Shown one piece after another: positions 10,036 to 19,797 of a DNA stretch of 64,000 nucleotides (its first letter is position 1; each line of letters starts with the position of its first letter). The stretch is from Aureimonas sp. Leaf427. GTDB lineage: Bacteria; Pseudomonadota; Alphaproteobacteria; Rhizobiales; Rhizobiaceae. The stretch covers positions 282,914-346,913 of the forward strand of contig NZ_LMQW01000023.1 of assembly GCF_001425485.1 (NCBI RefSeq), given 5' to 3'. Made by a program: the position numbers and the translations under genes. Below the pieces are notes generated by a model. It worked only from the letters and a program-made list of their open reading frames with translations. It did no database searches and was not told the origin of the DNA.

Positions 10036-10332
10036 CTACGCGAGACTGACCAAGCGGCAATCGAAGCTTGACGGAGCATCGCTGGAATCCCCTCTGATTC
10101 GGCGAAGGCGGGATTGGGGCCGGGCTCCTGCCGCCGGGGGGGGGGCGTATCGCCATTCGATCGGACAGAGTTCTACCGAAGAGGCGTCGCCGTTCTTCGG
10201 GCTACACGTCATGAAGCCTGGAGGAAGCCCTGACGGCAGGTGTTCCGTTCTCGATCCGTCGAGGATGCCGTTGGGCGTACGTAAGAAGACCGTAACTGAG
10301 AGATAGGTGCCGATCTCGTCGATCCGCCTCAT
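10036..10332 (-). CDS. Hypothetical protein, doubtful, crossing a G10 tract
   Basis: A 98-codon frame starting MRRIDEIGTYLSVTVFLRTP with no domain I recognise and no clear ribosome site. The first about 65 codons look protein-like, ending CPIEWRYAPPP. There the frame crosses a run of ten C on the coding strand (10136-10145) and becomes Arg/Pro-rich. The frame may be chance, or its 3' part may be frameshifted by the homopolymer. Confidence 0.25.
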   Translation of the reverse strand: MRRIDEIGTYLSVTVFLRTPNGILDGSRTEHLPSGLPPGFMTCSPKNGDASSVELCPIEWRYAPPPAAGARPQSRLRRIRGDSSDAPSSFDCRLVSLA

Positions 10333-10444
10333 CGGGTATTGGCCGACGATTGACGGGACGCCTGCGCCGAGACGTGAAGGCCGGTCTTCATCCCGGCGTC
10401 TTCAAGCGCGCGTGGATCGAGACGCGCGGTAGCGACCCTCTTCT

Positions 10445-11575
10445 CTACATCCAGAACGGCGCGTCTCGCTCTTCGATGCCCAGCTTCCGCGAGACGCTTG
10501 CCGCAATGGCGAGGGACGAGGTGAGGCCGGGGGATTCGATGCCGAAGAGATTGACCAGCCCGTCGAGACCGTGGGCCTCGGGTCCGTCGATGCGGAAGTC
10601 GGCCGCGGCCTCGCCGGGGCCCGACAGCTTTGCGCGAATGCCGGAATAGGCAGGGGCCATCTTTTCGGGGTCGATGGCGGACCAGATCTTGCGGGCGGCT
10701 TCGACGAAGGAGACCTTTCGGCCGGCATCCACGCCGTAGGCGATCTCGTCGATCCACTCGACGTCCGGTCCGAAGCGTGCGGCGCCGGCCATGTCGAAGG
10801 TCAAATGCGTGCCGAGCCCGCCTGGAACCGGAACCGGATAGATCAGCCGCGAGAAGGGCATCGCTCCACTATAGGCGAAGTAGTGGCCGCGGGCGTAGCG
10901 CACCTTCGGGACGTGACGGGGGTCGAGGCCCTCGGTGGCAGCGGCGACGGCATGCGCCGTCAGGCCTGCGGCGTTGACGACGCGACGCGCGACGACCGTC
11001 GGCTCCTCTTCCCCTTCCAGATGGACGCCCCATCCCTCCGGCTGGCGCGACAGGGCCGTGACGCGGGTCGATCCGCAGAATTCGGCCCCTCGGCTCTCCG
11101 CAAATCCCAGCAGAGAGAGCATGAAGGCATGGGAATCGACGATGCCCGTCGAGGGCGAGAGGAGCGCCTGCGCGCAGTCGAGTTCGGGTTCGAGCGCCCT
11201 CGCCTCGGCCGAAGTCAGCCGACGCAGATCCTCGACGCCGGCCGCCAGCGCGTTTTCCTCGATCGTGTCGAGGGTTGCGGCCTGATCCGGCGTCGCCGCG
11301 AAGATCAGCTTGCCGATCCGGCGATGCGGCACGCCGAAGGTCTCGCAATAGCGATACATCAGGTGGCGGCCGCGAACGCAGAGCTCGGCCTTCAGCGGCG
11401 TCCCGTTGTAATAGATGCCCGCGTGGACAACCTCGCTGTTGCGGGAGCTGGTCCAGGTTCCGAACGAGCGCTCTCCGTCGACGATCATCGTCTTCAAGCC
11501 GGCGCTGGCCAGCGCGGCCGCCGAGGCGAGGCCGACGACTCCGGCGCCCAACACGACCACATCGAAATCTGCCAT
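10445..11575 (-). CDS. FAD-dependent oxidoreductase, L-2-hydroxyglutarate oxidase-like (DAO fold)
   Basis: A 376-residue flavoprotein of the DAO family. The FAD-binding motif VVVLGAGVVGLASAAALA is at residues 5-22, and TWTSSRNSEVVHAGIYY near residue 40 is typical of the L-2-hydroxyglutarate oxidase (LhgO) branch. A second dinucleotide-fold segment reads VVNAAGLTAH, and the C-terminal LFGIESPGLTSSLAIA closes the FAD site. It probably oxidises a 2-hydroxyacid, passing electrons to the quinone pool or oxygen. It is monocistronic, with neighbours on the other strand or far away. The family is clear; the substrate is inferred. Confidence 0.85.
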   Translation of the reverse strand: MADFDVVVLGAGVVGLASAAALASAGLKTMIVDGERSFGTWTSSRNSEVVHAGIYYNGTPLKAELCVRGRHLMYRYCETFGVPHRRIGKLIFAATPDQAATLDTIEENALAAGVEDLRRLTSAEARALEPELDCAQALLSPSTGIVDSHAFMLSLLGFAESRGAEFCGSTRVTALSRQPEGWGVHLEGEEEPTVVARRVVNAAGLTAHAVAAATEGLDPRHVPKVRYARGHYFAYSGAMPFSRLIYPVPVPGGLGTHLTFDMAGAARFGPDVEWIDEIAYGVDAGRKVSFVEAARKIWSAIDPEKMAPAYSGIRAKLSGPGEAAADFRIDGPEAHGLDGLVNLFGIESPGLTSSLAIAASVSRKLGIEERDAPFWM

Positions 11576-12409
11576 CAGATTCTCCGACTGCTGGAGCGAA
11601 GGAAACGCCGGACTGTGCGGGAAGACTCGAGACCCGAGCGGCGCGCATGTCGCGGGCGACCGGACGGCAACGCTTTAGCCGAACCGCTCCCGGCGCAAAA
11701 GCAGCCTCGGCACGTCGACCCTTTGCCCGGCTCCGACGATCGTGTCGCACCTGATGCAAGAGCGGCATTTCTGAAGGTCGGCGGTCTTCGTTCCGGGGCC
11801 GCCTACGCAAATTCAGCGTTTCGCATCCTCGTCCCGTTTCGGCGCAAATTCGGATCGAGAAAGGCCAACCCGTTCCGAAATGCGGCACCAGCGCGATCGG
11901 CTCCGTGTCTCCGGCAACGCTCCGCAAAAGCTTGCGTCCCGGTGTTTCCGGGCGGTCGCGATGCCGGTTCGCATCGATCGGGGCGCGTGTGCGCCAATGC
12001 AGACCCATGGCTCATTCCCGGACGACCACCGACGCGCGCTCCTCGGACGGACGGCTGCCGATGTGTTTCCACGACCTGTGGCGCACCAAGGCAACCTGGG
12101 GCGAAGCCTTGAAAAGGATGGACTTTCGGGACCGGAACCCTGAAGATTAAGTCTGATCGAAGGTGGACCGAGACCAGTTCATGAAATGGGCCTAAAGTCC
12201 CTGCATCATGAACATGAAACGGCGGAATTCGAAGAGGCCCGCAGTTGTCGGGTTCGGGCATGGCGGACGTATTTCTTCCGCAAAGCCCATTCTTTCGGTA
12301 TCGAATGGAGTTGCGTGTCGCCATGTTACAGGGAATCGAAGCCGCGTTGCGTTCTATCCTTGAAAGATCAGGCTCGGTCGAATCGGCCTCGGGCGAGATA
12401 CCGGCACGC
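11576..12409. other. Intergenic region between the oxidoreductase and the EPS locus
   Basis: About 830 bases separating two divergent genes. Frames on both strands are compositionally unlike proteins (Arg/Ser/Pro-rich, no ribosome sites). It must contain the promoters of the oxidoreductase (left) and of the exopolysaccharide locus (right). In-frame upstream starts for the export gene exist at 12245 and 12323. Confidence 0.4.
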
Positions 12410-13771
12410 ATGTCTCCGACGGCGCGCGTTCGAACGGGCGCGGCGTTTCGCGCGGTTCTCGGCCTGCCGCTCGTAGCCCTCCCCTTCGTCGCGTTCGCCA
12501 GCGCGTCGGCGGCCGATGCCTACCGGCTCGTGCCGGAGGACAAGGTGACGCTTCGCGTCGTCGAATGGCGCTCGACGGAGGCCCGGTACGAGCCGCTGGA
12601 GGCCCTGAACGGGCTCTACAAGATCGACGATTCCGGCAATGCGTCGATCCCGCTCGTCGGGGAGATCAAGGCGGAAGGGCGGACCACGACCGAATTGTCC
12701 GCCGAGATCGCCGCGGCGCTCAGCAAGGGCGGCGGGTCCTCGATGCGCTCCTTCATCTCGCTCGAGATCACCGAGCATGCACCGGTCTTCCTCACCGGCG
12801 CGATCAAGACGCCCGGAAAGTTTCCCTTCGAGGTCGGCATGACGGTGCTGAAGGCGGTCAGCGTGGCCGGCGGCATCGAGACGCGCGGCGACAACATGTT
12901 CCTCAATTACGAGCGCGATCGCATCCAGGCGGCAGGTGCCCTGCGCACCGCCAGCATCGATCAGCGCGGTCTCCTCCTGCGCGCCGCACGGCTGCGGGCC
13001 GAGATCGCCGGCGAGACCAGCTTCAAGATGCCGCCGCAGCTGGAAGGCGTCGAGAACGCCAAGGCCCAGGCCGACGACGAACTCAACCTGATGCGCCTGC
13101 GTCAGGTCGAGCTGGACAGCCAGCAGGAGGCCGCCAAGGACCTCAACACGCTCTACGAGCAGGAAATCGTCACGCTCCAGGCCAAGATCGTCGCGCAGCA
13201 GCGCGAGATCGAGCTGGCCGAGAAGGTTCTGAAGGCCGGCGAGAGCCTCGCCTCGAAGGGTCTGACGGTCAATTCGCGGCAGTTCGAGCTGGAGCGCTCC
13301 GTTGCGGCCGCGCGCGGCGGGCTGCTCGATTTCGAGATCGCCTTGACCAAGGCGCGTCAGGCTCTCGCCGAGAATGCGCGCGACACCGCGCGGATTACGA
13401 ACACGCGCAATGCCGAAAACCAGCTGGAGCTGAACCAGGTGGAACTGGCGCTGCGCAAGTCGGAACTGGACATGCAGGTGTCGCAGCTTCTGGGCAACCA
13501 GGCGGGCATCGAGACCGAACGCCTGAAGCTCGAAGATCGCAAGATCAGCGACATGGAGCCGGAATACGAGATCGTCCGCCGCAACACGGACGGGACCTAC
13601 GCGACGCTCGCGGCGACGGAAACGACCGAGCTGCAGCCCCACGACCTCGTTCGCATCAAGTTCGGGCTCGGCGGTCCCGCTGCCGGCAACACCGCCGCGG
13701 CGCCGGCCGGCCAGCGCGTCGGGCAGGCGAGCGGGGCTCAGACGCCCCAATCCGCTTCGACCGACTTCTGA
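12410..13771 (+). CDS. Polysaccharide export protein, ExoF-like (Poly_export/SLBB, coiled coil)
   Basis: Periplasmic or outer-membrane polysaccharide export protein of the Wza/ExoF group, 453 residues from the ATG at 12410. That start places a Sec signal peptide (AFRAVLGLPLVALPFVAFAS, cleaved near ASAADA) at the N-terminus; starts at 12323 and 12245 only add untypical residues. The Poly_export domain begins at YRLVPEDKVTLRVVEW (38-53). An SLBB-like segment follows with VFLTGAIKTPGKFPF (126-140). Residues about 210-385 are strongly helical coiled coil. There is no lipobox cysteine, unlike Wza. It opens the exopolysaccharide locus. Confidence 0.88.
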   Translation: MSPTARVRTGAAFRAVLGLPLVALPFVAFASASAADAYRLVPEDKVTLRVVEWRSTEARYEPLEALNGLYKIDDSGNASIPLVGEIKAEGRTTTELSAEIAAALSKGGGSSMRSFISLEITEHAPVFLTGAIKTPGKFPFEVGMTVLKAVSVAGGIETRGDNMFLNYERDRIQAAGALRTASIDQRGLLLRAARLRAEIAGETSFKMPPQLEGVENAKAQADDELNLMRLRQVELDSQQEAAKDLNTLYEQEIVTLQAKIVAQQREIELAEKVLKAGESLASKGLTVNSRQFELERSVAAARGGLLDFEIALTKARQALAENARDTARITNTRNAENQLELNQVELALRKSELDMQVSQLLGNQAGIETERLKLEDRKISDMEPEYEIVRRNTDGTYATLAATETTELQPHDLVRIKFGLGGPAAGNTAAAPAGQRVGQASGAQTPQSASTDF

Positions 13772-13780
13772 TTTAAAGCC

Positions 13781-13809
13781 CGCCGCCGCGATCCCCGATC
13801 GCGGCGGCG
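13781..13809. terminator. Strong hairpin after the export gene
   Basis: A perfect 13-bp stem (CGCCGCCGCGATC) with a CCC loop 9 bases after the export gene stop. There is no T-run, so it may be a weak terminator or an mRNA-stabilising hairpin rather than a full intrinsic terminator. Confidence 0.45.
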
Positions 13810-14045
13810 GCCGGCCGACAGCGACCGATCCGTCTCCAAGGCCAACCGCATCTCTTGGCCAAACGGCGCGGCACATTCCCTGGCCCTTGGACCATCCTCC
13901 GCTCGCCTCGGTGGCGCAGCCCCTTCATAGCGCTGTCGATGCCGCACATCGGGTCGGGAACACACCTCCTGTGGTCGCGTCGCCCAGCGTTCAGCCCATC
14001 TCAAAGCCGCAGGCCGCCAGCGCGCAGCGGACGAGGAGACCGATC

Positions 14046-15299
14046 GTGACCCTTGACCTCACCGCCGACGGCGCGCCCGCGCAGGACCTAGCCGGCGCAT
14101 CGAGCGCGCGGCAGCCTGCGCCGTCGCATTCCATGGCCCCCTCCTCCACCGCGCCCCGCCGGCGCGGCGGCCGGCGCGTGGCGATCGTCCACTACTGGCT
14201 CGTCGCAATGCGCGGCGGCGAGAAGGTGGTGGAGGAACTCTGCCGGATGTACCCGGAGGCCGACATCTTCACGCTCGTCTGCGACCGAGACAAGCTGAGC
14301 GACACGCTGAAGCGGCACGAGATCCGAACATCCTTCCTGCAGCGCATTCCGGGCGCCCGGAAGCACTACACCAAGTTCCTGCCGCTCATGCCCTTCGCGC
14401 TCGAGCACCTCGACCTGCAGGACTACGATCTCGTGATTTCCAGCGAATCGGGTCCGGCCAAGGGCATCATCACGCGGCCGGACGCGCTGCATATCTGCTA
14501 CTGCCACTCGCCCATGCGCTACATCTGGGACCAGTTCCATCTCTACCGGCAGGAGCTCGGCTTCGCCGGACGGATGATGATGACGCTGGCGGGCCCGCCT
14601 CTGCGCGCCTGGGACGTCACGACATCGGCCCGTGTCGATGCCTTCGTCGCCAACTCCGCCCATGTCGGGCGCCGCATCCGCCGCTTCTACAATCGCGACT
14701 CTTCCGTCATCCACCCGCCCGTCGCGGTGGACGATTTCGTGCAAGGCAGCGGTCCCGGCGAGTTCTATCTCTATGCCGGGCAGCTGACCGCCTATAAGCG
14801 CGCCGACATCGCGGTGAAGGCCTGCAGCGAAAGCCGGCGGCCGCTCGTCGTGATCGGCGAAGGCGAGCAGACCGAGCGGCTGAAGGCGATGGCAGGTCCG
14901 ACCGTGACATTCCTCGGGCGCCAGCCGTTCGATGTCTTGAAAGATCACCTGTCGCGCTGCAAGGCGCTCCTCTTTCCCGGTGTCGAGGATTTCGGCATCC
15001 TCCCCGTCGAGGCGATGGCCTCGGGCCGCCCGGTCATCGCCTATGCGGAAGGCGGCGTCTGCGAGACCGTCACCTCGCCGGACGTGGGGCTTTGGTTTCA
15101 GGAGCAGACGACGGAGTCGCTGCTGGGCGCCCTGTCCGACTTCGAGTCCATCGAGCATAGGATGGACCCCGCCACGATCCGCCGGCATGCGCAGAGCTTC
15201 TCGACGGACGTCTTCCGGCGCACGATGGGCGATTTCATCGAGACACGTTGGGCGCGCCACGTCGCCGGCTCATCGGCCGGACACGGCGCCGGCGCCTGA
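14046..15299 (+). CDS. Glycosyltransferase family 4
   Basis: A 417-residue cytoplasmic GT4 enzyme that would transfer a sugar from a nucleotide donor to the growing lipid-linked repeat unit. The start is taken as GTG at 14046 because GAGGAGA lies seven bases upstream; the conserved fold starts later at RRVAIVHYWLVAMRGGEK. Landmarks are CYCHSPMRYIWDQF, the GT-B C-terminal domain YLYAGQLTAYKRADIAV, and the donor-site block FPGVEDFGILPVEAMASGRP with the E-x7-E pattern. It resembles the GT4 proteins of rhizobial EPS clusters. Donor and acceptor are unknown. Confidence 0.9.
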   Translation: MTLDLTADGAPAQDLAGASSARQPAPSHSMAPSSTAPRRRGGRRVAIVHYWLVAMRGGEKVVEELCRMYPEADIFTLVCDRDKLSDTLKRHEIRTSFLQRIPGARKHYTKFLPLMPFALEHLDLQDYDLVISSESGPAKGIITRPDALHICYCHSPMRYIWDQFHLYRQELGFAGRMMMTLAGPPLRAWDVTTSARVDAFVANSAHVGRRIRRFYNRDSSVIHPPVAVDDFVQGSGPGEFYLYAGQLTAYKRADIAVKACSESRRPLVVIGEGEQTERLKAMAGPTVTFLGRQPFDVLKDHLSRCKALLFPGVEDFGILPVEAMASGRPVIAYAEGGVCETVTSPDVGLWFQEQTTESLLGALSDFESIEHRMDPATIRRHAQSFSTDVFRRTMGDFIETRWARHVAGSSAGHGAGA

Positions 15300-15306
15300 G
15301 TCCAGT

Positions 15307-15330
15307 CCCGCCGCCTTCAGGCCCGGCGGG
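15307..15330. terminator. Hairpin between convergent glycosyltransferase genes
   Basis: CCCGCCG and CGGCGGG form a 7-bp stem, followed by CTTTCTCC on the plus strand. It lies where the two convergent GT4 genes meet and overlaps the 3' end of the minus-strand one. It is a candidate shared terminator. Confidence 0.4.
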
Positions 15331-16417
15331 CTTTCTCCACTGCATCGATCATCGTCAGCGCCGCCTGCTTCCAGGTGAAGAGCCGGGCGCGGGCGAGGCC
15401 GCGAGCTTTCAGATCACGCGCGAAGGGCTCGTCGTCGACGAGCCTGCGGATCGCCTGGACCCATTCGCTCGGCGCGTGCGGGTCGGCGCGAAGGGCCGCG
15501 TCGGCGCAAACCTCCGGAAGGGCGCCGCAGGGCGCGATGATGGCGGGGCAGCCGAGCAGCATCGCCTCCAGCGGCGGGAGCCCGAAGCCTTCCGTCAGCG
15601 ACGGACAGGCGAAGGCCTTGGCCTCGCCCATCAGGGCGGCCAGTTCGCCGTCGCCGATGCGTCCGAGAAAGCGCACGTTCGAGCCGGCCTCGATGCCTTC
15701 CTTCTGGAAGTCCTCCTTCGAGGCGGCGCCGAAGAGCACGAGCTGCACGTCCGACAGCGCCGGATCGGCGAAGGCTTCCATCAGAACCTTGACGTTCTTG
15801 TGGGCCTGCGTGTTGGCGAGGGCGAGCACGAAATTCGCGCCCTTCAAGCCCACCGAAGCCGGATAGCCGATATCGGGGGAGACGCGGAGGATATGGTCGC
15901 AGCCATTGGGGACGACGGCGATCCTGTCGGCGGCGGCCACGCCGTAATGGACCAGCTGAGACTTCGAGTAGTCCGAGACGGTGAGAACGAGCCGGCTCCG
16001 CCGGCCGGAGATCGGGAGGTTCGACTTGTACCAGAGCCGGAACCCCTTCGAGTAAGACTGCGGCGTGGAATAGACCTGCGCGTCGTGAATCATCACGACG
16101 GAGTCGGCGGCCGCGAGCGGGCTGATGTTGCAGAGGCTGATCAGGGTCCGGCCCCGCGCCATGACCGGCAGTTCCAGCTGCTCCCAGGGAATGTTCTTCA
16201 ACCGGCCGCTGAGCCTGCCGCCCTTGCGGCTGCCGATCCGGGACAGCGCAAGCTGCCGGACCTTGGTATCAGGCATCACGATCTCGGCCCGAACCCTCGC
16301 CGCCAGAGCCGGGTCTTCCGCGAGCAGCGCGTCGAGCGCCAGGATCAATTCTTCGGCAACGCGATGCACGCCGGTCGGCGCGGCCGTCAGGAATTTGCCG
16401 TTGAAGACGATGTTCAT
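15317..16417 (-). CDS. Glycosyltransferase family 4 (mannosyltransferase-like)
   Basis: A 366-residue GT4 protein starting MNIVFNGKFLTAAPTGVHRV, a typical opening for this branch. It carries MIHDAQVYSTPQSYSKGF, VVPNGCDHILR, and the donor-binding block CPSLTEGFGLPPLEAMLLGC with the E-x7-E arrangement. The frame is open far upstream, but conservation begins at 16417. It is the only minus-strand gene in the left half of the EPS locus and is convergent with the preceding GT4. Sugar specificity is not readable. Confidence 0.9.
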   Translation of the reverse strand: MNIVFNGKFLTAAPTGVHRVAEELILALDALLAEDPALAARVRAEIVMPDTKVRQLALSRIGSRKGGRLSGRLKNIPWEQLELPVMARGRTLISLCNISPLAAADSVVMIHDAQVYSTPQSYSKGFRLWYKSNLPISGRRSRLVLTVSDYSKSQLVHYGVAAADRIAVVPNGCDHILRVSPDIGYPASVGLKGANFVLALANTQAHKNVKVLMEAFADPALSDVQLVLFGAASKEDFQKEGIEAGSNVRFLGRIGDGELAALMGEAKAFACPSLTEGFGLPPLEAMLLGCPAIIAPCGALPEVCADAALRADPHAPSEWVQAIRRLVDDEPFARDLKARGLARARLFTWKQAALTMIDAVEKARRA

Positions 16418-17138
16418 CTGCCATCCACATTCACGATGTTCGGCGACCGCCCGATCCGCGTTGCCCTGTCGGTCGGTCCCGGTCCCGCGGGCCGCCCACC
16501 CGCCGATGGATAAGGCATAAGGGTAAAGGCCGTCATCAAGAGCCGAGCGGTCGAGGCGAGGTCTTGAGGGGTCCGCTCGATCCTCGTTAGCGGAAGCGTC
16601 GGGCGCTTGGACATGCAAAAGAGGAGACGCGACCGGATTTGGCGGGCGCCCGATGCTTTCTTCCGATCGCGCGATTCTCGATGATGCGCCGGTCGTGGGA
16701 TGAGGCCCGCGGATCGGCGTCCGCTGCGGATCGGCTCGTCGGGTTGCTCGCGGCGACGGGTCGAGTTTCTCTCCGGTCCCTATCCTAGAGCGGAACGAAC
16801 CTGATATCGTGACGAAACAGGCGGTCGAACGCATGCTTTCGACAGGGTGCGGAGGCTTTGAGGCAATGCGGATCGTCTGCCATCCGATATCGGGACTGAT
16901 CGATTCGGCCGCCGCCCGGCGACCGCGGACGTTCGGGAGGGCGCCCCGCCTTACCGATCGGCCGGCCACGACGGCCGCTTCGCTTCGCTGCCGCTCCCGA
17001 TAAGACCGTCGCAAAGGCCATGAGATCCATGCAGAACGAGGCCCGGTCCTTGCCGGCGAGGCTGCCCAAGAGGCACAACCGGGGGATGCTCTCCACGCCT
17101 ATGCGGAAGACGGCCGAAACGGCGCGGGCGAACGGTTC
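16418..17138. other. Intergenic region before the flippase gene
   Basis: About 720 bases between divergent genes with no supported coding frame. It should hold the promoter of the minus-strand GT4 and of the flippase gene. I see no strong repeat or riboswitch-like element. Confidence 0.35.
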
Positions 17139-18650
17139 ATGACGGCGCCTTCGACCGGCCTGACGCATAGGGCCGCCCTCGCCAGCATCTGGGTCGTCGG
17201 GGGCCGCTTCATCGCGCGCATCATCGATCTCGCCAGCCTCCTCGTCCTCGCGCGCATCCTGACGCCCGCCGATTTCGGCATGGTGGCGATCGCGACCACG
17301 ATTCTGTCGCTCGTCGAGGCGATTCTCGAACTGCCGCTGAACCAGGCGCTGATTCGCCAGCCCGTGCTGACGAAGTCGATGTTCGACACCGCCTTCACGC
17401 TCAGCCTCCTGCGCGGCGCGGCGATCAGCCTGATCATGGTCGTCGTCGCCTGGCCGCTCTCGATCTACTACGAGAACCCGGCTCTCTTCCCGCTGACGGC
17501 CGCCCTATCGCTTGCGCCGGCCCTGAGGGGCCTCGTCAGCCCCCGGCTAGTCATCTTCATGCAGGAGTTCGACTTCCGGCGCGAGTTCGCCATCGACATC
17601 ATCGCGAAGGTCGCGACCCTCGTGATCTCCACGTCACTGGCCCTGGCGACGGGGAGCTACTGGGCGCTCGCGGCCGGGACGATCGCAGGCCCGCTGACGG
17701 CGATGGCGATTTCCTACATCCTCGCGCCGATGACGATCCGCCTGACCCTGTCCGAGTGGAAGCTCTTCCAGGACATGATCGGCTGGAGCACGCTCTCCCA
17801 GGTCATCAGCTCGTTCAACTGGCAGTTCGATCGCCTCATGCTGCCGCGCTACATCAGCGTCGCCCTCTTCGGCGCCTTCAGCGTCGCCGACACGCTGGCC
17901 GGCATCATCCAGCAGACCTTCGTGGCGCCGCTGATCCGGCCGCTGAGCGCCGCCTTCGCCAAGCTGACGAGCGACGAGGAGCGCTGCAGCGCCTATTTCA
18001 GCGCGACGAGCGCCGTCGTCATGGTCGCCGCCCCGATCCTCACCTGTCTGGCGCTTCTGGCGGAACCGGCGCTTCGCATCGTGGTCGGCGAGAAATGGCT
18101 GTCCGCGACGCCGATCCTTTCGGCGCTCGCCGCGATCGGGCTGCTCGGACTGCCCCTGATGATCCTCGGCCCGCTCGTCGTCGCCCTCGACCGCACGCGC
18201 TATGGCGCTGCGCGCACCGCGATCGAGATGGTGGTGAAGACCCCGGTGACGCTCTTCGGCATCATCTATTACGGCATCGAGGGCGCGCTGATCGGCCGGG
18301 CCGTCGGCGGGGCGGTCGCCTATCTCGCCAATGTCCTGATCGTCCGGCATCTCATCGGCATGAGCATCGGCATGCAGATCCGGTCGGTCCTGCGCCCGGC
18401 CCTCTGCACGCTCGCCATGGCCGGGTTGGTGCTGGCGATTCGGCCGCTCCTGGAGGGTCAGCCGCTCAGCCTTGCCATGGTCGTCGGCACGATGGCGGTC
18501 GGGTTCGTGGCTCTGTCGACCTTCTGGCTGCTGATCTTCGCCAGCTGGTATGCGGTCGGCCGCCCGAAGGGGCTGGAAACCGTCGTGATGACCGCCCTGA
18601 AGGGGCTGCAGGCGCGCCTGCGCGGGTCGATCAAGCAGCCTGCGTCTTGA
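17139..18650 (+). CDS. Wzx-type polysaccharide flippase / lipopolysaccharide biosynthesis membrane protein
   Basis: A 503-residue polytopic inner-membrane protein of the MATE-like oligosaccharide flippase family (WzxC/ExoT-like). It would move undecaprenyl-linked repeat units to the periplasmic face. The N-terminus ASIWVVGGRFIARIIDLASL and ARILTPADFGMVAIA are characteristic, followed by about a dozen hydrophobic segments. FNWQFDRLMLPRYISVALFG in the middle is typical of the family. No strong ribosome site is visible before the ATG at 17139. It fits a Wzx/Wzy-dependent EPS pathway with the neighbouring genes. Confidence 0.9.
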   Translation: MTAPSTGLTHRAALASIWVVGGRFIARIIDLASLLVLARILTPADFGMVAIATTILSLVEAILELPLNQALIRQPVLTKSMFDTAFTLSLLRGAAISLIMVVVAWPLSIYYENPALFPLTAALSLAPALRGLVSPRLVIFMQEFDFRREFAIDIIAKVATLVISTSLALATGSYWALAAGTIAGPLTAMAISYILAPMTIRLTLSEWKLFQDMIGWSTLSQVISSFNWQFDRLMLPRYISVALFGAFSVADTLAGIIQQTFVAPLIRPLSAAFAKLTSDEERCSAYFSATSAVVMVAAPILTCLALLAEPALRIVVGEKWLSATPILSALAAIGLLGLPLMILGPLVVALDRTRYGAARTAIEMVVKTPVTLFGIIYYGIEGALIGRAVGGAVAYLANVLIVRHLIGMSIGMQIRSVLRPALCTLAMAGLVLAIRPLLEGQPLSLAMVVGTMAVGFVALSTFWLLIFASWYAVGRPKGLETVVMTALKGLQARLRGSIKQPAS

Positions 18651-18733
18651 AGCGTCGCCGCGTCTGTCCGGAAACAGCCAAGCGAGGCGTTGTGGCCGTC
18701 TCTTCATTGACGGAACCGCGACCCGGCAATTAT

Positions 18734-18750
18734 AGTAAATCAACTTTACT
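18734..18750. promoter_or_regulatory. Inverted repeat AGTAAA-N5-TTTACT
   Basis: A perfect inverted repeat, AGTAAATCAACTTTACT, in an AT-rich island 37 bases upstream of the GT2 start. It could be an operator or promoter-overlapping site for the GT2 gene. No regulator gene is adjacent. Confidence 0.35.
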
Positions 18751-18786
18751 TGACGCGCGTCGTCCTGAAAGAACTGAGGGGCTCTG

Positions 18787-19797
18787 ATGTCGAAGTCGGT
18801 CGAAGGCCACCCGCTCGTCGCGATCGTGACACCGGTCTACAACGGTGCCGCCTTTCTCGAAAAGGCGATGCTCAGCGTCCAGAGTCAGACCTATCCGAAC
18901 ATCGTCCACATCGTCCTCAACAATGCCAGCACGGACGGCTCGGCCGAGATCATCGAAAAGTTTCGCGACGCGCGCGTCGAGGTCCGGGTCTTCGAGAACG
19001 AGACGGTGCTGCCGCTCCAGCAGAACTGGAACAAGGCCTTTTCCAAGGTCCCGGACGACGCGCGCTACGTGAAGCTCGCCTGCGCCGACGATCTGGCGCG
19101 GCCGGACGCGATCGCGAAAATGGTCGCGCTTGCCGAAACCGACGAATCGATCGAGGTCGTCCTGTGTGACGACGTGTTCGACGATAAGGTCCGCCGGTCC
19201 TGGCTGCCGCGCTCGAAATCGGTTCATGACGGCAAGCACGTCGCGCGGCGCATTCTCGAAGGCACGTTCGGCTGGTTCCCGTTCCACCATTTCTTCGTGC
19301 GTATGCACCCGGAGTTTCGCGGCGAATCCTTCTGCGGCGAGGTTTGGGCGCCCGATCCCTACGTGGTGATGCGCAGCGCCGTTCGCGGCCGGGTCGGCTA
19401 TGTTCCCGAGCCCCTCGTCTACACGCGGGTCCATGCCGACAGCGTCACGGGGAAGGAGCTGAAGGTCAGCGTGCGCAACTATCTCGTGCCCTTCAACCTC
19501 TGGAAAGAGTTCGGCTCCGCCGTCTACGGGACGGACGAGCGGAGAGTGTTCCCCGCGCGCTATCGCCGCTCGATGGCCCGGATGTATCTCATCATGCGCC
19601 TGCGCAAGCAGGGGCAGCAGGCCAAGCTCCTGTGGGACGAGCTGTACCGGGCCGGCGAGACGTTGCCGCTCTCCACCTTCGCCACGATGTTCGCCCGCTA
19701 TCCCCTGCACTTCCTCCGCAAGTCCCTGAAGGACAAGCCGGGACGGGCCCCGATGAACGAGAGCGACTTCATCGGCCAGACCCACAAACCTGCTTAG
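18787..19797 (+). CDS. Glycosyltransferase family 2
   Basis: A 336-residue GT-A fold enzyme. The nucleotide-binding start is VAIVTPVYNGAAFLEKAMLS near residue 10, followed by IVLNNASTDGSAEII and the acidic donor/metal motif LACADDLARPDAI. The C-terminal third is helical and basic, perhaps membrane-associated. It probably adds one residue to the EPS repeat unit. A 16-base duplication spans its stop codon. Confidence 0.88.
   Translation: MSKSVEGHPLVAIVTPVYNGAAFLEKAMLSVQSQTYPNIVHIVLNNASTDGSAEIIEKFRDARVEVRVFENETVLPLQQNWNKAFSKVPDDARYVKLACADDLARPDAIAKMVALAETDESIEVVLCDDVFDDKVRRSWLPRSKSVHDGKHVARRILEGTFGWFPFHHFFVRMHPEFRGESFCGEVWAPDPYVVMRSAVRGRVGYVPEPLVYTRVHADSVTGKELKVSVRNYLVPFNLWKEFGSAVYGTDERRVFPARYRRSMARMYLIMRLRKQGQQAKLLWDELYRAGETLPLSTFATMFARYPLHFLRKSLKDKPGRAPMNESDFIGQTHKPA

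Noticed and set aside
11803..12411. A 202-codon minus-strand frame upstream of the export gene
   Set aside because: Overlaps the promoter region and signal-peptide area of the export gene, with no protein-like features.
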